DNA from: Boswellia sacra
Lineage: Eukaryota; Streptophyta; Magnoliopsida; Sapindales; Burseraceae
Length of the DNA stretch: 64,000 nucleotides
NCBI GenBank assembly: GCA_013180625.2
Contig: SNVD02009519.1
Location: forward strand, 1,950,501-2,014,500
Direction of reading: 5' to 3'
Shown here: positions 22,840 to 38,970 of the stretch, in pieces
How the letters are laid out: the number at the start of each line of letters is the position of its first letter
Numbering within the stretch: the first letter of the stretch is position 1
Position numbers and translations under genes: made by a program
The notes under the pieces: model-generated
What the model was told of the DNA's origin: nothing
Database searches by the model: none
What the model saw: the letters and a program-made list of their open reading frames with translations, nothing else

Positions 22840-23934
22840 TCAGAGTCCCACAAGAGGAGGGTCTGAAAAAAACAAATCGCCGATATCTTGGAAATAGTCG
22901 TCCACTTGACAGAGGGACGACGGAGAGTTAACGGCGAAATCCTGAGGCAGTGTTTGGAGGAACACGTCATTCGAATGGTCACTGAACATACACTCTTGGA
23001 AAATCGGGGCGTTGTCGTCGAAGAGAGTGAGCTCCGGAGTTGGAATGTTGTTGAAAAACTGGCCGAGCTCGAAAGGCAAGTCTGGGGACAAATACTCGGC
23101 TAAATCATCTGACGAATTCGTCGTCGTTTCGCCTTGGAATTCCCTTACCGCCGTTACGGTTTCCGTTTCGCCTTCAACGGGTTTTGTAAACTTTATTGGC
23201 TCGCTCTCTACCGAATGAGTTCTGAAATTGAGAACAGAAGTTGGAGAAGAAAGATTGTGACTTTGCGACTCGTCGCCCGATTCGTAACCCGAAACTGTAG
23301 TTGAGACGTTGATTTCGGGTTTCTGAGCTTCTTCTTCTTCTTCTTTGACTGGTGGCGTTGAGAAGTTTGTCAAAGCGTCTGGACCTCGAAGCTTGATGGC
23401 TGCATTATCATAAACCCTTGCAGCTTCTTCAGCTGTATCGTAAGTACCCAACCACAACCGCACACGTCGTGCAGGATCTCGAATCTCAGCCGCCCATTTG
23501 CCCCAAGGCCGTTGCCGAACGCCGCGGAACTTCCTTCCATTCGTTGTTGTTGACAGTTTGACGGGTCTCCGGCAAGCTGGCCCATCTGCTGCGCCTCTTT
23601 TCCGGTTGCTGGCAATGGAGGACGCAGCTGCCGTGCTGGGCTTACTGCAAGTGGGTTCGATGTTGATTTCGTTGATGTAGCGTTTGACTCGCTGGCGGCC
23701 AAAGAACTCTCCTTCCTCGTCACTGGAGGAGTCTGTGGCGTCATGGTCGGTCATGGATATCCGTAGAACTCTGGGGAGAACTGAGCTGCTGTTGTTGTTG
23801 ATTTCCGGTGCATCGGAGAGCTTTTTATTACTGGGTTTGAAGGAGGATGGCTTCGTGAACTTCTTGGTAACGTTTCTGTGTTCAGTGCATTTGATTGGAC
23901 AAAGGAAACGCATACTACTCTCGTCCATCATCAT
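22840..23934 (-). CDS. CRF: Cytokinin response factor, AP2/ERF transcription factor
   Basis: An intact single-exon frame of up to 364 residues. CRFs are nuclear AP2/ERF activators of group VI that act downstream of cytokinin and auxin in organ growth. Seen in order: the N-terminal CRF (TEH) domain at about 16-94, with [30 protein letters not shown] and RVKRYINEI; one AP2 domain at about 135-192 ([19 protein letters not shown], then [16 protein letters not shown]); an acidic stretch after it; and SPTSVL at 230-235, the family's putative MAP-kinase site. The C-terminus is acidic and hydrophobic, as in activators. Three ATGs stand in a row; the third (MDESS) best resembles other family members. 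Position between PDV1 and a UBC10-type gene suggests the CRF3 orthologue (At5g53290). Confidence 0.95.
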   Translation of the reverse strand: MMMDESSMRFLCPIKCTEHRNVTKKFTKPSSFKPSNKKLSDAPEINNNSSSVLPRVLRISMTDHDATDSSSDEEGEFFGRQRVKRYINEINIEPTCSKPSTAAASSIASNRKRGAADGPACRRPVKLSTTTNGRKFRGVRQRPWGKWAAEIRDPARRVRLWLGTYDTAEEAARVYDNAAIKLRGPDALTNFSTPPVKEEEEEAQKPEINVSTTVSGYESGDESQSHNLSSPTSVLNFRTHSVESEPIKFTKPVEGETETVTAVREFQGETTTNSSDDLAEYLSPDLPFELGQFFNNIPTPELTLFDDNAPIFQECMFSDHSNDVFLQTLPQDFAVNSPSSLCQVDDYFQDIGDLFFSDPPLVGL

Positions 23935-24562
23935 CGTCTTGGATTTTTTTTTTCCCCTCTTCTAAATCAGATTCTTCTCTCTATTCGCATCGAAGGAAAA
24001 GGGAATGAAAAGAAAAGAAAAGGCAAAGAACAGGAGCGGAACCGTCAAAGAGAAGCCGAAACCTTAGGAGACAAACAATCTGACAGAAAAGACATCAAAA
24101 GTGAAATAGAAAGAAAAAGTTTCAAAATCAAGATTTCCCTTCGGTTCAGGACTGAAAAAAGAGGCTGGCTCTCTCTACGACTCTGCAACGAAAGCAACAG
24201 ACACTTATAAAGAGGTATTGAAAGGAGAGCAAAAAAGGAAAGTGAATAAACCCTGCTGGTAATTGTTGTACAGCTAAGTATGGAAAGAAGTTAGATTAGT
24301 CACACCACTCGGCAGCAGATTTCCTCGTCAAACTGCAAAAATCAGAATCAGAGATAGGGAAAGTTGAAGAAGAAGAAGATTTTCACAACAACAAGTGTAC
24401 GGAAGGAGATTGAAAGAGAGCTTATTGGTAACAGAGTTGAGTGAGTGGGAGAACAAGCAGAGTTTTAGTTGTGGAGAAGACCGAAACACTGAAATCGCTG
24501 TTTTATAGGATCCCAATAGCCGAAATTGGAAAACCCGGAATACAAAGCTATTTATAAATAAT
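23935..24562 (-). promoter_or_regulatory. Probable long CRF leader and core promoter
   Basis: On the minus strand a TATTTATA-type box lies near 24549-24558. If it is used, the leader is more than 500 nt. It contains several upstream ATGs, including a 7-codon frame just before the main start (ATG near 23989), a longer one near 24095, and a 62-codon frame at 24516-24328. A TTTTGCAG acceptor-like site near 24336 may mean that part of this is a leader intron. Transcript ends are inferred. Confidence 0.4.
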
Positions 24563-25929
24563 TCTATAATTTCTAATACTCAACTTTTCTTTTCTTTTTT
24601 TATAAAGATTTTTTTTTTTTTAAGAAAAGGAAAATATCAGATTTTTTTTTTTAATCATTGTAATTAAGGGAAGCATAGTAGCTGGTCGGTAGTGACCGGG
24701 GGTACCCGGTGAGGCCCCAAAGTGAAACGAACCGCCGCATCCCAATGATGCCACACGATTTCGACACGTAGCTTTTACGGGTCCACGGAAGAGTTTGGCA
24801 CAATGGGAGAACATCATATGGTGTGCTGACTCAGCTTATGATTCATCTCGAAGAGTGTGATACCAGTCACGTGAGGCCCAAGATACCCGGCCGTGTTAAA
24901 ATTTATTCAGTCAAATTGTTCGATCAGTAACACAACTCACCATCTTTGACTACTTAAAAGCTTCACTGTGTTAATTAGTCTTTGTCTCCGTAATTAGGTA
25001 GGATTGATCACTTAATTTATTAATTATTGTTAAATACTATTCCCTTTCCAAGAGAAATATTGATTTATTTAATCATCATGATGAAATTCTAATTATAAAC
25101 TTTTTTTAATTCTTAAAATCGGTTCAATTCTTAAATAAAAATCTCATAAAATTATTGATCAATCTCGACTGCTACTTTCCAGTATCTACTCTCTACTCCC
25201 TAAAAATACGTAGTTGATTAGTAAGGTTTCAGAAGGAACGAGGGTGTTTTAGTAATTTAGTAAGTGTAATACGCTGCATGTCGTGCTGGCCAAATGGGTT
25301 AATAATTTTTAACCCCTCGAAAGCTTCAACTTGATCATATTTTTAATTTTAGAGATATTTATAAAATTACTTTTTCACAGCTAGTAGTAACGTGGTGGTG
25401 GGCAACCTAGAATTCGTCGCCATTTATAATTCGGTTTTGTACGTCTCTGGGTTTTTTCTGTTTTTCTTGTTTGCACTACCGAGATATGCTCATCATACAT
25501 GCTCTTAATGTGCGTGCTCACACGCTCCTGTTCATGGAAAAAAATTCAAAAAATTGATACTTACAATTTAAATTGAGAAGAAATTTATTCTTTTTTCTAT
25601 TTAGTTGATGAGTTTCTTATATATGTATGAAATTTTAAATTTATACTTTTGAAAATTTTAATATTTCAATAACAACAGGAGATTGCACATTTTCCTCAAA
25701 AAATTGATTTTAAGGTTGAATGATTACTCTTTTATAAGTGTCACTACACAACTTGATAAATTATAACTACAACAACTATTTCAAGGGTAGTTACTTCTAA
25801 GTGAATTGGCTATTTGTTTTTGTACTCTTACTTCTTTTATCACTTAACAACTTTTTCTTGCACATTTATGTATTGATAAATATTTGTTTAAATAGTATAT
25901 TAATAATATTAATTGTTTTTGTACTACAC

Positions 25930-26480
25930 TGACTTTAGAATTGGATGTTAGGAGACATTTCATCAATGACAAGACCTAAACTCGATTACAACATTATTTT
26001 TCTCATTCTATAATATTTTATAGTACATAAACAATTTATATTTTAAAAAGTTGAAACTCAATTACTAACCAATGCAAGGCAATCCACTAATTTAAAGCTA
26101 ATAATGCTAGTAAAGAGGTAGATAAGATAAGCGTACCTATAGTCTACAAAAGAGTTAAAAGATAGTTACTTTTAAGTAAATGCTTAACTTTTTATTATTT
26201 GAATTATATAAGATTGACTTTATAATAAGATATTCTTATAAGGTGAATTGATACACCAATAAAGAAATTTTAATTCAATTATAACATTTATTAATATTTC
26301 ATTCTATAATTTTTTTTGTACGGTTGCATAAATAATTTATTCTAAAAGGTTGAAGCTCAATTGTAGACCAGTCCATCCAAGACAATCCACTAATTTAAAT
26401 ATGATAGCAGTAATGGTGCGGTGTGGCATAGAGGCAGGTAAGCGCGCGTACGACTTATAAAAATTCTTCAAAAGAGCTTT
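25930..26480. repeat. Diverged tandem duplication, unit about 290 bp
   Basis: The block at 25985-26110 is repeated at 26278-26411. Both contain a CATTCTATAAT-type start, an AAA(A)GTTGAA(A/G)CTCAATT core and a GGCAATCCACTAATTTAAA / GACAATCCACTAATTTAAA end. Weaker similarity extends on both sides. Neither copy shows terminal repeats of a known transposon. Confidence 0.7.
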
Positions 26481-29400
26481 TCAACTAATCGTCTTATATA
26501 GATACGCCGGTAAAATATAGAAAATCAAATTACTTTTTTTATTTTTTATTTTTCACCCCGGCAGCACACATGCCTCGTGATGGAAATCCCATACAACTTT
26601 CACGTCGGGCCCATAACAACATAATATGTGACGATCCTCGTGGACATTCAGAGACATTGACCGTTTGATTTGTCTAACACATGGTCAAAGACTCAAAATT
26701 GTTATGTGCTGATCATCATTTACCCAGCCCATGTGGACACGTGCCCTCCGTACCATTCTAGTGTCGAAGCCTATTTTAGACCCTTTTTTTGGTCATTTAA
26801 AAACTTTCTAAAGTTTCATTTGATCCAGATATTTAATATGTAATGAAAATGATCATCCGTTTTAGGGGTATTAGTATTATTTTTTGAAAATTTTTGGACC
26901 TACAGGAATTTTTGTACAAGTCAACCGGGTCTGCTTGTGGTGCTACAGTTTTGAAGATTAAGGAGAATTTAATGGAGAAAATGAAAATCTTTGCCACAGA
27001 TAGAAACGAGGAGGACTTGGAATTGACAAAAGGCTTCTTACAAAATTATAACGAAAACACAATTATCTGAACCGATTAGTTTGATTATGAATGAGAAGGG
27101 TCTAATTAATTATTAAGTGAATTTTAAATTATGATTTAGTGGTCGTTAATTCGATGATTTTGTCACGATCGATTTGTATGCGAAAGACAAAGTAAAAGTT
27201 CCAACAAGCATGGAGGTGAGTGAGTTAAATACCAAATACAAAATACACAAAACCTACGATACTTTTGTTGCCTGCAACAACGAAGACAAACACCAACCAA
27301 TTAATTGTTGAGAAATTTCAAATTTTGACTTTGAAAATGTGTTGTGTGTTGTGATTATAAAGAATTATATGTGTGTGTGAACTAGGAAAATCAACAAATG
27401 GGCATGGTCCGGCTCCGGCGCAGCAGTGAGTTTGCATAACTTGAAAATGAAGCAATAATAATTAAAAACCTCCTCAAAAACATTACATCAAACAAAGAAG
27501 CCGACCCATTTTGTATCTTTTATGGTATGACTTCCCTTGCATGACCTACTAGCCAGCTTTAATTCAATAACTAGCTATATATTACACCATAATAAAGCTT
27601 GAAAGATAATCATAAATTTATATTTCGTAAGAAAAATATATCTATTGGGACCTCGGTGGCCCTCACTGGTTTAGCTTTCGATCTGTCTTTATGAGTCATT
27701 CAATTCAATGATTGGTTGGTGGGTTCTCACCATCACAGAGGGCGCAAATATGATCAATATCAGTAGCTGGGTTTTGGTTTATGTAGCAATTGTTTGTGTT
27801 TAGATATATGTAGGCATCTTGTTCTGATTTGTAGCCAAAAAACTGAGAAGGGCATTCGAGTTTTTGCCAGTGTTGTACTGTTCATCACGCGTAGAAGAGA
27901 CTATAGCACGCCTGCACTGCATATATGTAAAATATCTAGAAGAGAGTATATGGAGCTCATAATGGGAATGTTCGAGGTGGTCACACTCGTGTGATAATGT
28001 TGATGTATGTGTGCAGTGTGTATGCATGCATGGTCTGTCACATGAATACTTTGAAAAATTACGCAAACAAAGGACCAATTTGTCGTTGAAGAATTCTTTG
28101 CTAGCTGATCACGTGATTATGATCGGCATTTCATGTGTCTCTGCTCCTTTGTGGTTTCAATCATATGTTTTTTTTCACCCCAGATCAGACTTTAATTTTT
28201 TTTCTCTCTAGTTAAAAAATCCCTTTAAGAGCAAGTGGTGGACGTGATTAGAGTTGGACTATACATGCTTTTAACGAAAGGTTTTTTAATTTTTTGGTTC
28301 AGTAATGCTTTCTACAAAATCGCTTGTATGTCAGCATTTATACTGAAAGGTATTTGATGGTTTTTTATCAAAAAATCGTTTTAATTAAGCACATTTTTAT
28401 CTATCTTTAATCGTGCAGGGTCAAACAAAACTTGCTAGAAACTGTATTTTGAATGTGTTTTGAATGCTGAAATTGAGGTAGCGTTTGTTAATCATTATTG
28501 AAAAAGCAAAACTTATATGGATTTTACTTCAAGAATCAGTCCTCAAAGGTGTTTCTCAAATGCTAATCATACTAATAAATTATGCAAATTGGGGTAAAGG
28601 AAACATGAATTTGTTTTTGACAGCATCAAAAGTAAAAGTGTGTTATATATATACGCTCTCATATGTAAAAATTTTTGAAAACTTTCATGGTGCATGCCTT
28701 TTGATTTATTCTGCAGCTTTTCGAGATTCAAATCACATCAAGAAATGAAAGAAACGAAGTGCTTGAAGATCCCATGTTTGGGATTACATTAGCAAATTGA
28801 TCAAATCAAATAAAAATGAAATTATTAAGTTGAGAAACAACAATTTCTTGGAGTCTGGCCTCCAAATACATTGAGCCAAGTGAACCCATTAACAAAAGAC
28901 AGCTCAATAAGGTACACCAAATTCGACAAATTCCCGCGGGTGGTCTCTGCTTAACTGTATTATATATAATTAATACGTTGATATATATAACTGGAAGCCG
29001 TGGTGCTTTGCTTGGTTTTTGGCTTCTCTAACAGTGACGTATCTACTTGTGTTTTGTTTGTTTTTATGTAGTGTACCGCTCTGGAGTTTGGTGGATGTTT
29101 GATAAAATTAATTATAAGTGGCTAGAAATATATACAAGTCAATGAGCCAGCATCAAGTCCAAGATCCGCATTAGATTCTTTTTGGTCATTACTCTCTAAT
29201 CATCTTCATCATCAAGCAATAACTTAATCATCATCAACACCTAGATGCCCTTGATTCCGGTGTAAGTACCGGCTATTCCTACTCCTTTTGTTCCTAACAA
29301 AATTACGACCTTGTACATGCACATTTACATATCATCTCATTCTCTTCCAGTTAATTGCACCTTCATGCATGCATGCATGCTCACTTCTAGTACATATTAA

Positions 29401-32400
29401 TATATCTTCAACTTTGTACTTTCTTGATATCCATATATCTTTCATTTGTTTATGTATTGTTTATTCATGACATACATGATCAAGATTCTTCCATGTCAAT
29501 TAAAGCAGATTTCGCTTAATATCATGGGTGATCTATATTGATATGTACTTTTCAAATTGAATCAGCTTTATCTTTACATGATCACAATAATATTAAGAGA
29601 AAATTTTCGTGGCTAAAGATTTACGAACCCTTTTTCTAGTAATGACATAGGAAATTTGTTTGATCAGAAAAGACCCATATTGCATATAAACGTGAAGAAA
29701 GACTTAGCGGGCAGAATTTAAGGTGAGAAATAAGAAATAATATTGCTTAATTTGATCAAAATAAGATGATATACTGTTAGTTTTGGCAGTTCACAACATA
29801 TACATATACTAAGATACCTTAAGAATCAATATTATCCACTTCTCTTTGATGAATATATTGATTCCTTAAAAAACCAACATATGATTGTATGTAGTGTAAT
29901 AAGGTAGAATTCAAATAATAGGGGAGAAAAAGTATATATATAAAATAAATTCCTTGACAAATAAATAAATAAATATAGAAAGAATAAATTAAATGGAGGT
30001 ATGATATGGTATGAATACTGACGAGTACGTAGAGAAGCCATGTATGAATCCCCATGTCTCTGAAAAAGAAATTCGACACATAAAAATAAAAATAAAAATA
30101 AAGAAAAAAATTAGACAGAGAGATCCATTCTAAAAAGAAGGGCCACCACAACAGAACATGCAACATTTAAGCTTTATTTACAATGTCGCTCTTACTCTCT
30201 CTGATTAAGAATCCAACAAATACAAAACCAACTTCAACTTAGCTAGCTAGCTCGAATTTTCATGGGACCAAAAATTCAGTTTTATCAATCTTCAACGAGA
30301 AACAAGTCACAGGCTTCACTTTGAAGCAAGAGATGTTGGTCTCTCTCTCTCTCTAGATTTATTTATATACATAAACTTTGCTTATAATGATATATACTTG
30401 CCCGTAAAGTTTATCTTATATTTCATTTAATATTATATAATACATAAGTGAAGATCGATAAAATTGCCTATCGTTTTCATCTCATTTGTTTATGTGTTTC
30501 CACTGCTTCAAGGTCGGTAACATCACTTACTTCTGAATTTATTACTGTTTTAAATAATAAAATATAATATAAAAGCGTTTTTGCTTTGCCTTGCTAAGCT
30601 AGCATCCTCCATACGCAACACACAACCCAGCTCCCATTATTTACTTTTCCGGACGATTAATAAAGGCAGGCTCCAAAATCAAATACCCATTTTGCTAAGC
30701 AACCAATAATGTCTTTTAATTAACCAATGCATGCGCGAATGTGCCTCTTTCGTTCTTTAAAAAAAAAAAAAAAACTAAAAAAAGGAAATACTTAATAATG
30801 GTATCTACGCAGTTAGAGGATCAGAGTGTGATTTTTTTTCTTCTAATAGAAATTATGTATATTATTAACAAAAATATATGTATTAAAGTAAGTTATGGTT
30901 CAAGATATATTTATAATTTTCACTGAAAACTTTGATTAATTGGAGAATGTTATCTAACATTTCATGGGCACAAATTGAAGTGAACTCATCACGTGCTGCT
31001 TTCTCGATTTCGAGTCACATGAAAAGCGCAAAAAATTTCAGAAAAATTAAATTAAAGTTGAGAAGTAAAATACTCCACTCTATTCTATTCGATGCGATTG
31101 CTCTCCCAAGTTCTAAGAGACGTGCAGAGATCGTGCATGCCTGAGGCCAAAGTGCTTCTCATATTAACAACTTTCACTAAATTCAGTGTAACATGTAAGG
31201 GGTAATTTAATTAATCAAATTATTAATTGTTTTTACGTATTTTTCAAAAATCCCAACAAGAAAATATCTTCTTGTTTTAGAATAATTTTTAATCTGAGTT
31301 CGATTTGTGTTCATTTATTTATTTTTATAGTTAAAAAGCGTAATAATTTTTAATTTTTATAATAATACGATAAAGTTTTCGGGAAAATCCACTGGGTTTT
31401 GTCCCGAGACTTGAATACAGTTGGTGACCGGCTAGGCCTGGGTGGGCCCCACTGACACTTCACTGTTGAACATCGTTAACCGGCGCCGTTTGCGGCCTAT
31501 CGGTGAGTTAAGAAGGGCACGTGTGTTTTCCATGTGGGGATGACGTGGCCCCCATTCGGAAATTTAACTTAATTGCATTTAAAGATTCATGCACTTAAAA
31601 AGATATTGTTTTGTATTGGCTTTGTGGAATTGTATGTACGCTGACAATTACAACTTTTATTTTGCTTAATTGGTTCATTCCATTCCAAAATTGTAGCACA
31701 CAATATATCAATTGGAGGCAATTGAGGGATTTGGTACAAAACATGTTTTGTTGTCTTCGATTTGTTCTTATTAATTTAAGCCCTTGATGTGTTAATGGGT
31801 TTGGTTAGAATGATTGGCTTTACAACTACTACTAAAAGCCCTCAAATTAGGAGGATGATTGGCTTTCGAATTTTGATGGTTGACTAGAGCACAATTCACT
31901 TTTCACTAGTAAAAAACTAGAAAACAAAAAAAAAAAAAGAAGGAAAATTGAAATTGATTTATTAAATGATTTAAATGTTAAGGATTTATTTGAAAATTAC
32001 AATATTTAATCAAGATATCACCTTAATAATAAGATTGGTTTTATAATTTTTTTAATAAAAGTATATTGAAGATGAAAAACGTAATATAAATCTCCAAATA
32101 AATTAAGTATGCAACCAAGTAGAGTAATTGGAAGTGGAAAATGGGTAATGGTGGCCATATGAGAGCCTCTAATAATCCACCAATAATACGACGTATAACG
32201 GCCAACAATAATTAGAACAATGATTAACTAATTAACCCATAATAATAAATATCATTATATATAAATATCTCCAAACAACTCAGCATTACTTCCAATCCCA
32301 CGTGGCTAGTTAAAAATCGGCCACGTTAGCAGCCTAGTTAGTGGAAGCCACTAGCTTCTGTTCTCGTACGTGGACAAACTCTGTTGTAGTACTTGTACAT

Positions 32401-33548
32401 GAATCTACTAGCACTAGCTAAAGATTATTTATAATTTTATTAGGGTTAGGTTTTAATTAATTAACTTAAAAGATTTAATGAAGCTGATTTTCAGGGACCA
32501 TGCCCGTGGCACCACTCGTGGGCACGACCTATTTGCCGGGTAATATTTTAATGTGAGAACTCAGATATTTGCTAAGATTAAGATTTGACACGTGTAATTC
32601 CTGTAATTAAATATTAATTAGACATGGGGGACATGGGTCGTCATGTAACTAGGAATTATTTTTTTAAAATTAAATTATAATATAAAGTTTGAATGGGAAC
32701 TATAAACTTTGTATTATTAAACTAATTTTTATTATTATTATCTTTGGATCTCCCGAGGCATGGTTTCGGTTTGCGGTGTTATTAGTTGTGAAGGACGTGG
32801 CTTGTAATTGATAAAACTATAAAAATAATAATATTAGAGGCATGGAATATATAATTTTAATTAACGATTTTGTGGAAGTGAAGTTGTTAATCAACATACA
32901 TAATACGAGCTCGAGACATCAGTAAAGTCGGATTCAATTTAAAATAAGATTCTATTAATAAATTAATAATGTCAAATATTTTCTTAAATATGTTATTTAA
33001 AATATATATTTATTTTCATAACGGTCATGCTAATTCAACTCCAAATTAATAATATTGAGAAAATTGTGTATTTATTCAAAATATGTGTGTTCAGCATTGA
33101 AGATTATGAAATGATTTAACAAAAGTTGGCTCAAGATGATGTGAAGGTGTGAGATGACCATTGAAGGGTTTCGGTAGCCATGTTTCAGTTTCATTAAATG
33201 CAGCCGACAGATTTGACTTTCTGTGTCTCTGAATCAACAATCCCTCGATATCTTATTAATTTATTTGGAGCGGTAGAAGTGGAACAATCTATTTCTTTGT
33301 TACAGCGAAAAATTGCACTCGGGATTTGCCATTAGAAGCTATAGAGATAAATTATTCAACTTCAGATCAATGATCTGCTTAGTTATGGGATTCAAAACTA
33401 AAGATTTTTGATAGTAACAAATTCATCTGTTCTCAACATGCCTCTATTGAAAGGATGTCATATGAGGAGTCAAATTGAGAAGGAACGATTGAGGATGATT
33501 ATTTATGGGAAGCTGCTGAACAATCATTAACGCTAGTATCACTTGGTT

Positions 33549-33600
33549 GTTAAACATGAAGGGCATGAAGGGCTCATTTCATGTGCCCTTCATGTTTAAC
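33549..33600. repeat. Short foldback (snap-back hairpin)
   Basis: GTTAAACATGAAGGGC at 33549-33564 pairs exactly with GCCCTTCATGTTTAAC at 33585-33600. Five further pairs (ATGAA/TTCAT) form after a 2-base bulge, leaving a loop of about 8 bases. No target duplication was seen around it. Confidence 0.85.
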
Positions 33601-35735
33601 AAAAGAATGATTTTGGTATGGTTTGACTAATTTGCGTTACCCCATTAGTTTGTTTGTTTGTGTATTCTAAAAACTGTTTTTAGAAAACTCACATTTACTA
33701 ATACGTTTTAATTAAAATATCAACCACATAGTATTTTCAAAATTAAAAAAAAAACTAAGATATCTATATATTCTTCCCAAATTGTAAGAACAAAAACTCA
33801 AAATAAACAAACACACAACGCACTATATTAATCTTCTGCTTTCCAAAGCTCAACCTGTTATGGGCTTCATTTGAACTATATATGAGCCCGTAGAGTGCTT
33901 TTGCAAGCCCACAAACTGAATACATAGCACAAGTAACTTTCATTAATCCATTTGTAAGAACATTGTTCTAATTTCAAAATAATCCTTACCACTTATAAAG
34001 CCTGTTAGGTAATTTCCAAATTAATCACTGAACCATGGAGATGGAGATGGAGATGCAGCTGTAATTCTTTATCTCTTACCCGTTGCTAGAAATGCCAAGC
34101 TAATTCGATAATAGAGCATTAATTAACCAACAAAATAATATTTTGTCGACAAACTTCAAACACAACAAAATACTTTATCGGAGCATAAATTGTGATGTGA
34201 GGTACGGGAGTGTTTATACCTGGAAGAAACTTGGATTTTCTTGGGCGTCCAATGCATGCTTTTGTTTATAGGAATTGGAAAAGAGTGATGCTATTTGTAC
34301 CCTACTTATCAACTAAGTAGCCCCCATCTCTTAATTTTGGAGGGATAAAATCATAAGAAAAAAAAATATATATATATATTTAAAGAAGATGATCTCATTT
34401 TTTTATTTTGTACCCCATTAAAAAAAATTGATAATGCAATGTTTATATCTTCAAACTTATACTCTCTATCTCTAATGATTTTTCTACTCCATTTTTTATT
34501 TATATTTGAATCCTATTACTACATATTGTCTTATTGCATCTAATTTCTACACGCCACACATATCATTTTAGTTTTCTCAACATTCCTTTAAATTATCATA
34601 TTTTATTGCACAACCCTACAAATAACCATACTTCGTTAGATAAACTAGTCCACTGAATATTCGTCTGCAAAGAAAAGAAACTATTTTTTTTTTTAAAGAG
34701 AATAAAACAATGAATTGATTACCACCTCTGATTCCGTTGGCTTCAGTTGCAAAATCTTGTGAGCTTTTATGTTTCCCTTGTGAGATTTGATTAGCAAGGC
34801 TTTAAGGACTTCTAGTTCTATGGCGTGAAAAAATACTCGAGTGAAGGATAGAAACATGAAAATACAAATTATGCAATTTCAAATCTTTGACAGGGTACAA
34901 AAAGAAATCAAATCTCTTTCTTAATTACAGACTTTTGTTTACAATTTTATCTTCCTAGAATTGAGAAATGGGAGCTATTTAGCGACGATGTGGGGTGAGA
35001 TAGTACCACTCACTGGAAAACAGGAGGGATCCTTTTGATGCTGTGATGTAAAGTGTAAACTTGTCTCAGAGAGAAATACGATCTAAGTTTTTATAAAAGG
35101 AAGTTCTCATATGCACAAGACAGACAGGAAGAAGTCAAAATCGAAACAATCTAACTCACACCAAACCAAACTGCTGCAGCTACTCTTGAGGCAAAAAGGG
35201 CAAATTTCCACATAAAGATGGAACTTGAACGTTGTAAGAGTGACAAAGAAAAGCTATAGAATCCAGAACAACGATTTCCCACTATGATATGTTAGCCGCA
35301 CAAAATCATACTTACAGTTGAAGTAGCGTATTTCCTCGTTTTAACAGAAAACAAAACCAAGTCCGTCCCATACTGAAAGAAAACAATGTTAAGCGTCCAA
35401 GGATAATAATGGAGCAGGCATAACCAAAATGATTTGGAAAGAAACCTTCATGTATTTGGTACCAAAAAGAATTTTGGGAGCTTTTAATGTGTGAAGAATT
35501 TAAACATTCTGAATCAGGGACACATTTCATTAAGCAAGGTCACATATTATCCATACAATAACAGAAAGCAACATTTGTTTCATTTTTTTATCTAGGGGCA
35601 AGTTATGGACCATCCTTTAGTCCATTTTAGGATTTGAACAGACAGAGAGAATTCATACATGAACTGCAAAGACAGAAAGAAAGAAGAAAGAATATAAAAA
35701 GAAAAGGGGCCCCCCTCACACACACCACAACTCCT

Positions 35736-38848
<3,113 letters not shown>

Positions 38849-38970
38849 CGTCTAAACCTAGGATTCGTCCAGTAGATCTGGCTCAGATCATCATCATAAT
38901 CACAAAACAAAAACAACGACAACAAAAAAAAAGAGGAATCGAAGAGATCGTAACCCTAACGCAGCTTACC

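Larger units (their letters stand above)
24563..35735. other. 11-kb gene-free stretch between CRF and UBC
   Basis: No gene was recognised. It has CRF upstream DNA with a G-box near 24868, a diverged tandem duplication (25.93-26.48 kb), GC-richer blocks with G-boxes or W-boxes at 26.56-26.78, 31.40-31.56 and 32.28-32.60 kb, several simple repeats and a foldback at 33549-33600. The segment from about 34.8 to 35.7 kb could belong to the 3' end of the UBC transcript or of an unrecognised non-coding one. Confidence 0.6.

Noticed and set aside
29245..29266. ATGCCCTTGATTCCG followed by GTAAGTACC, like a mini first exon
   Set aside because: No matching downstream exon or protein could be found; chance is likely.
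33240..33540. Fragmentary reading LWDSKLKIFDSNKF, faintly like a copia polyprotein
   Set aside because: Stops lie in all frames, and no RT, integrase or LTR motif is near; similarity too weak to claim a retroelement.
34034..34063. ATGGAGATGGAGATGGAGAT small frame
   Set aside because: It is a GGAGAT hexamer repeat giving Met-Glu repeats, nine codons in all.
11186..35735. Conserved microRNA precursors
   Set aside because: I looked by eye for common plant miRNA sequences (miR156, 164, 166, 167, 172, 319, 390, 396, 399 and others) and found none; this does not exclude lineage-specific ones.
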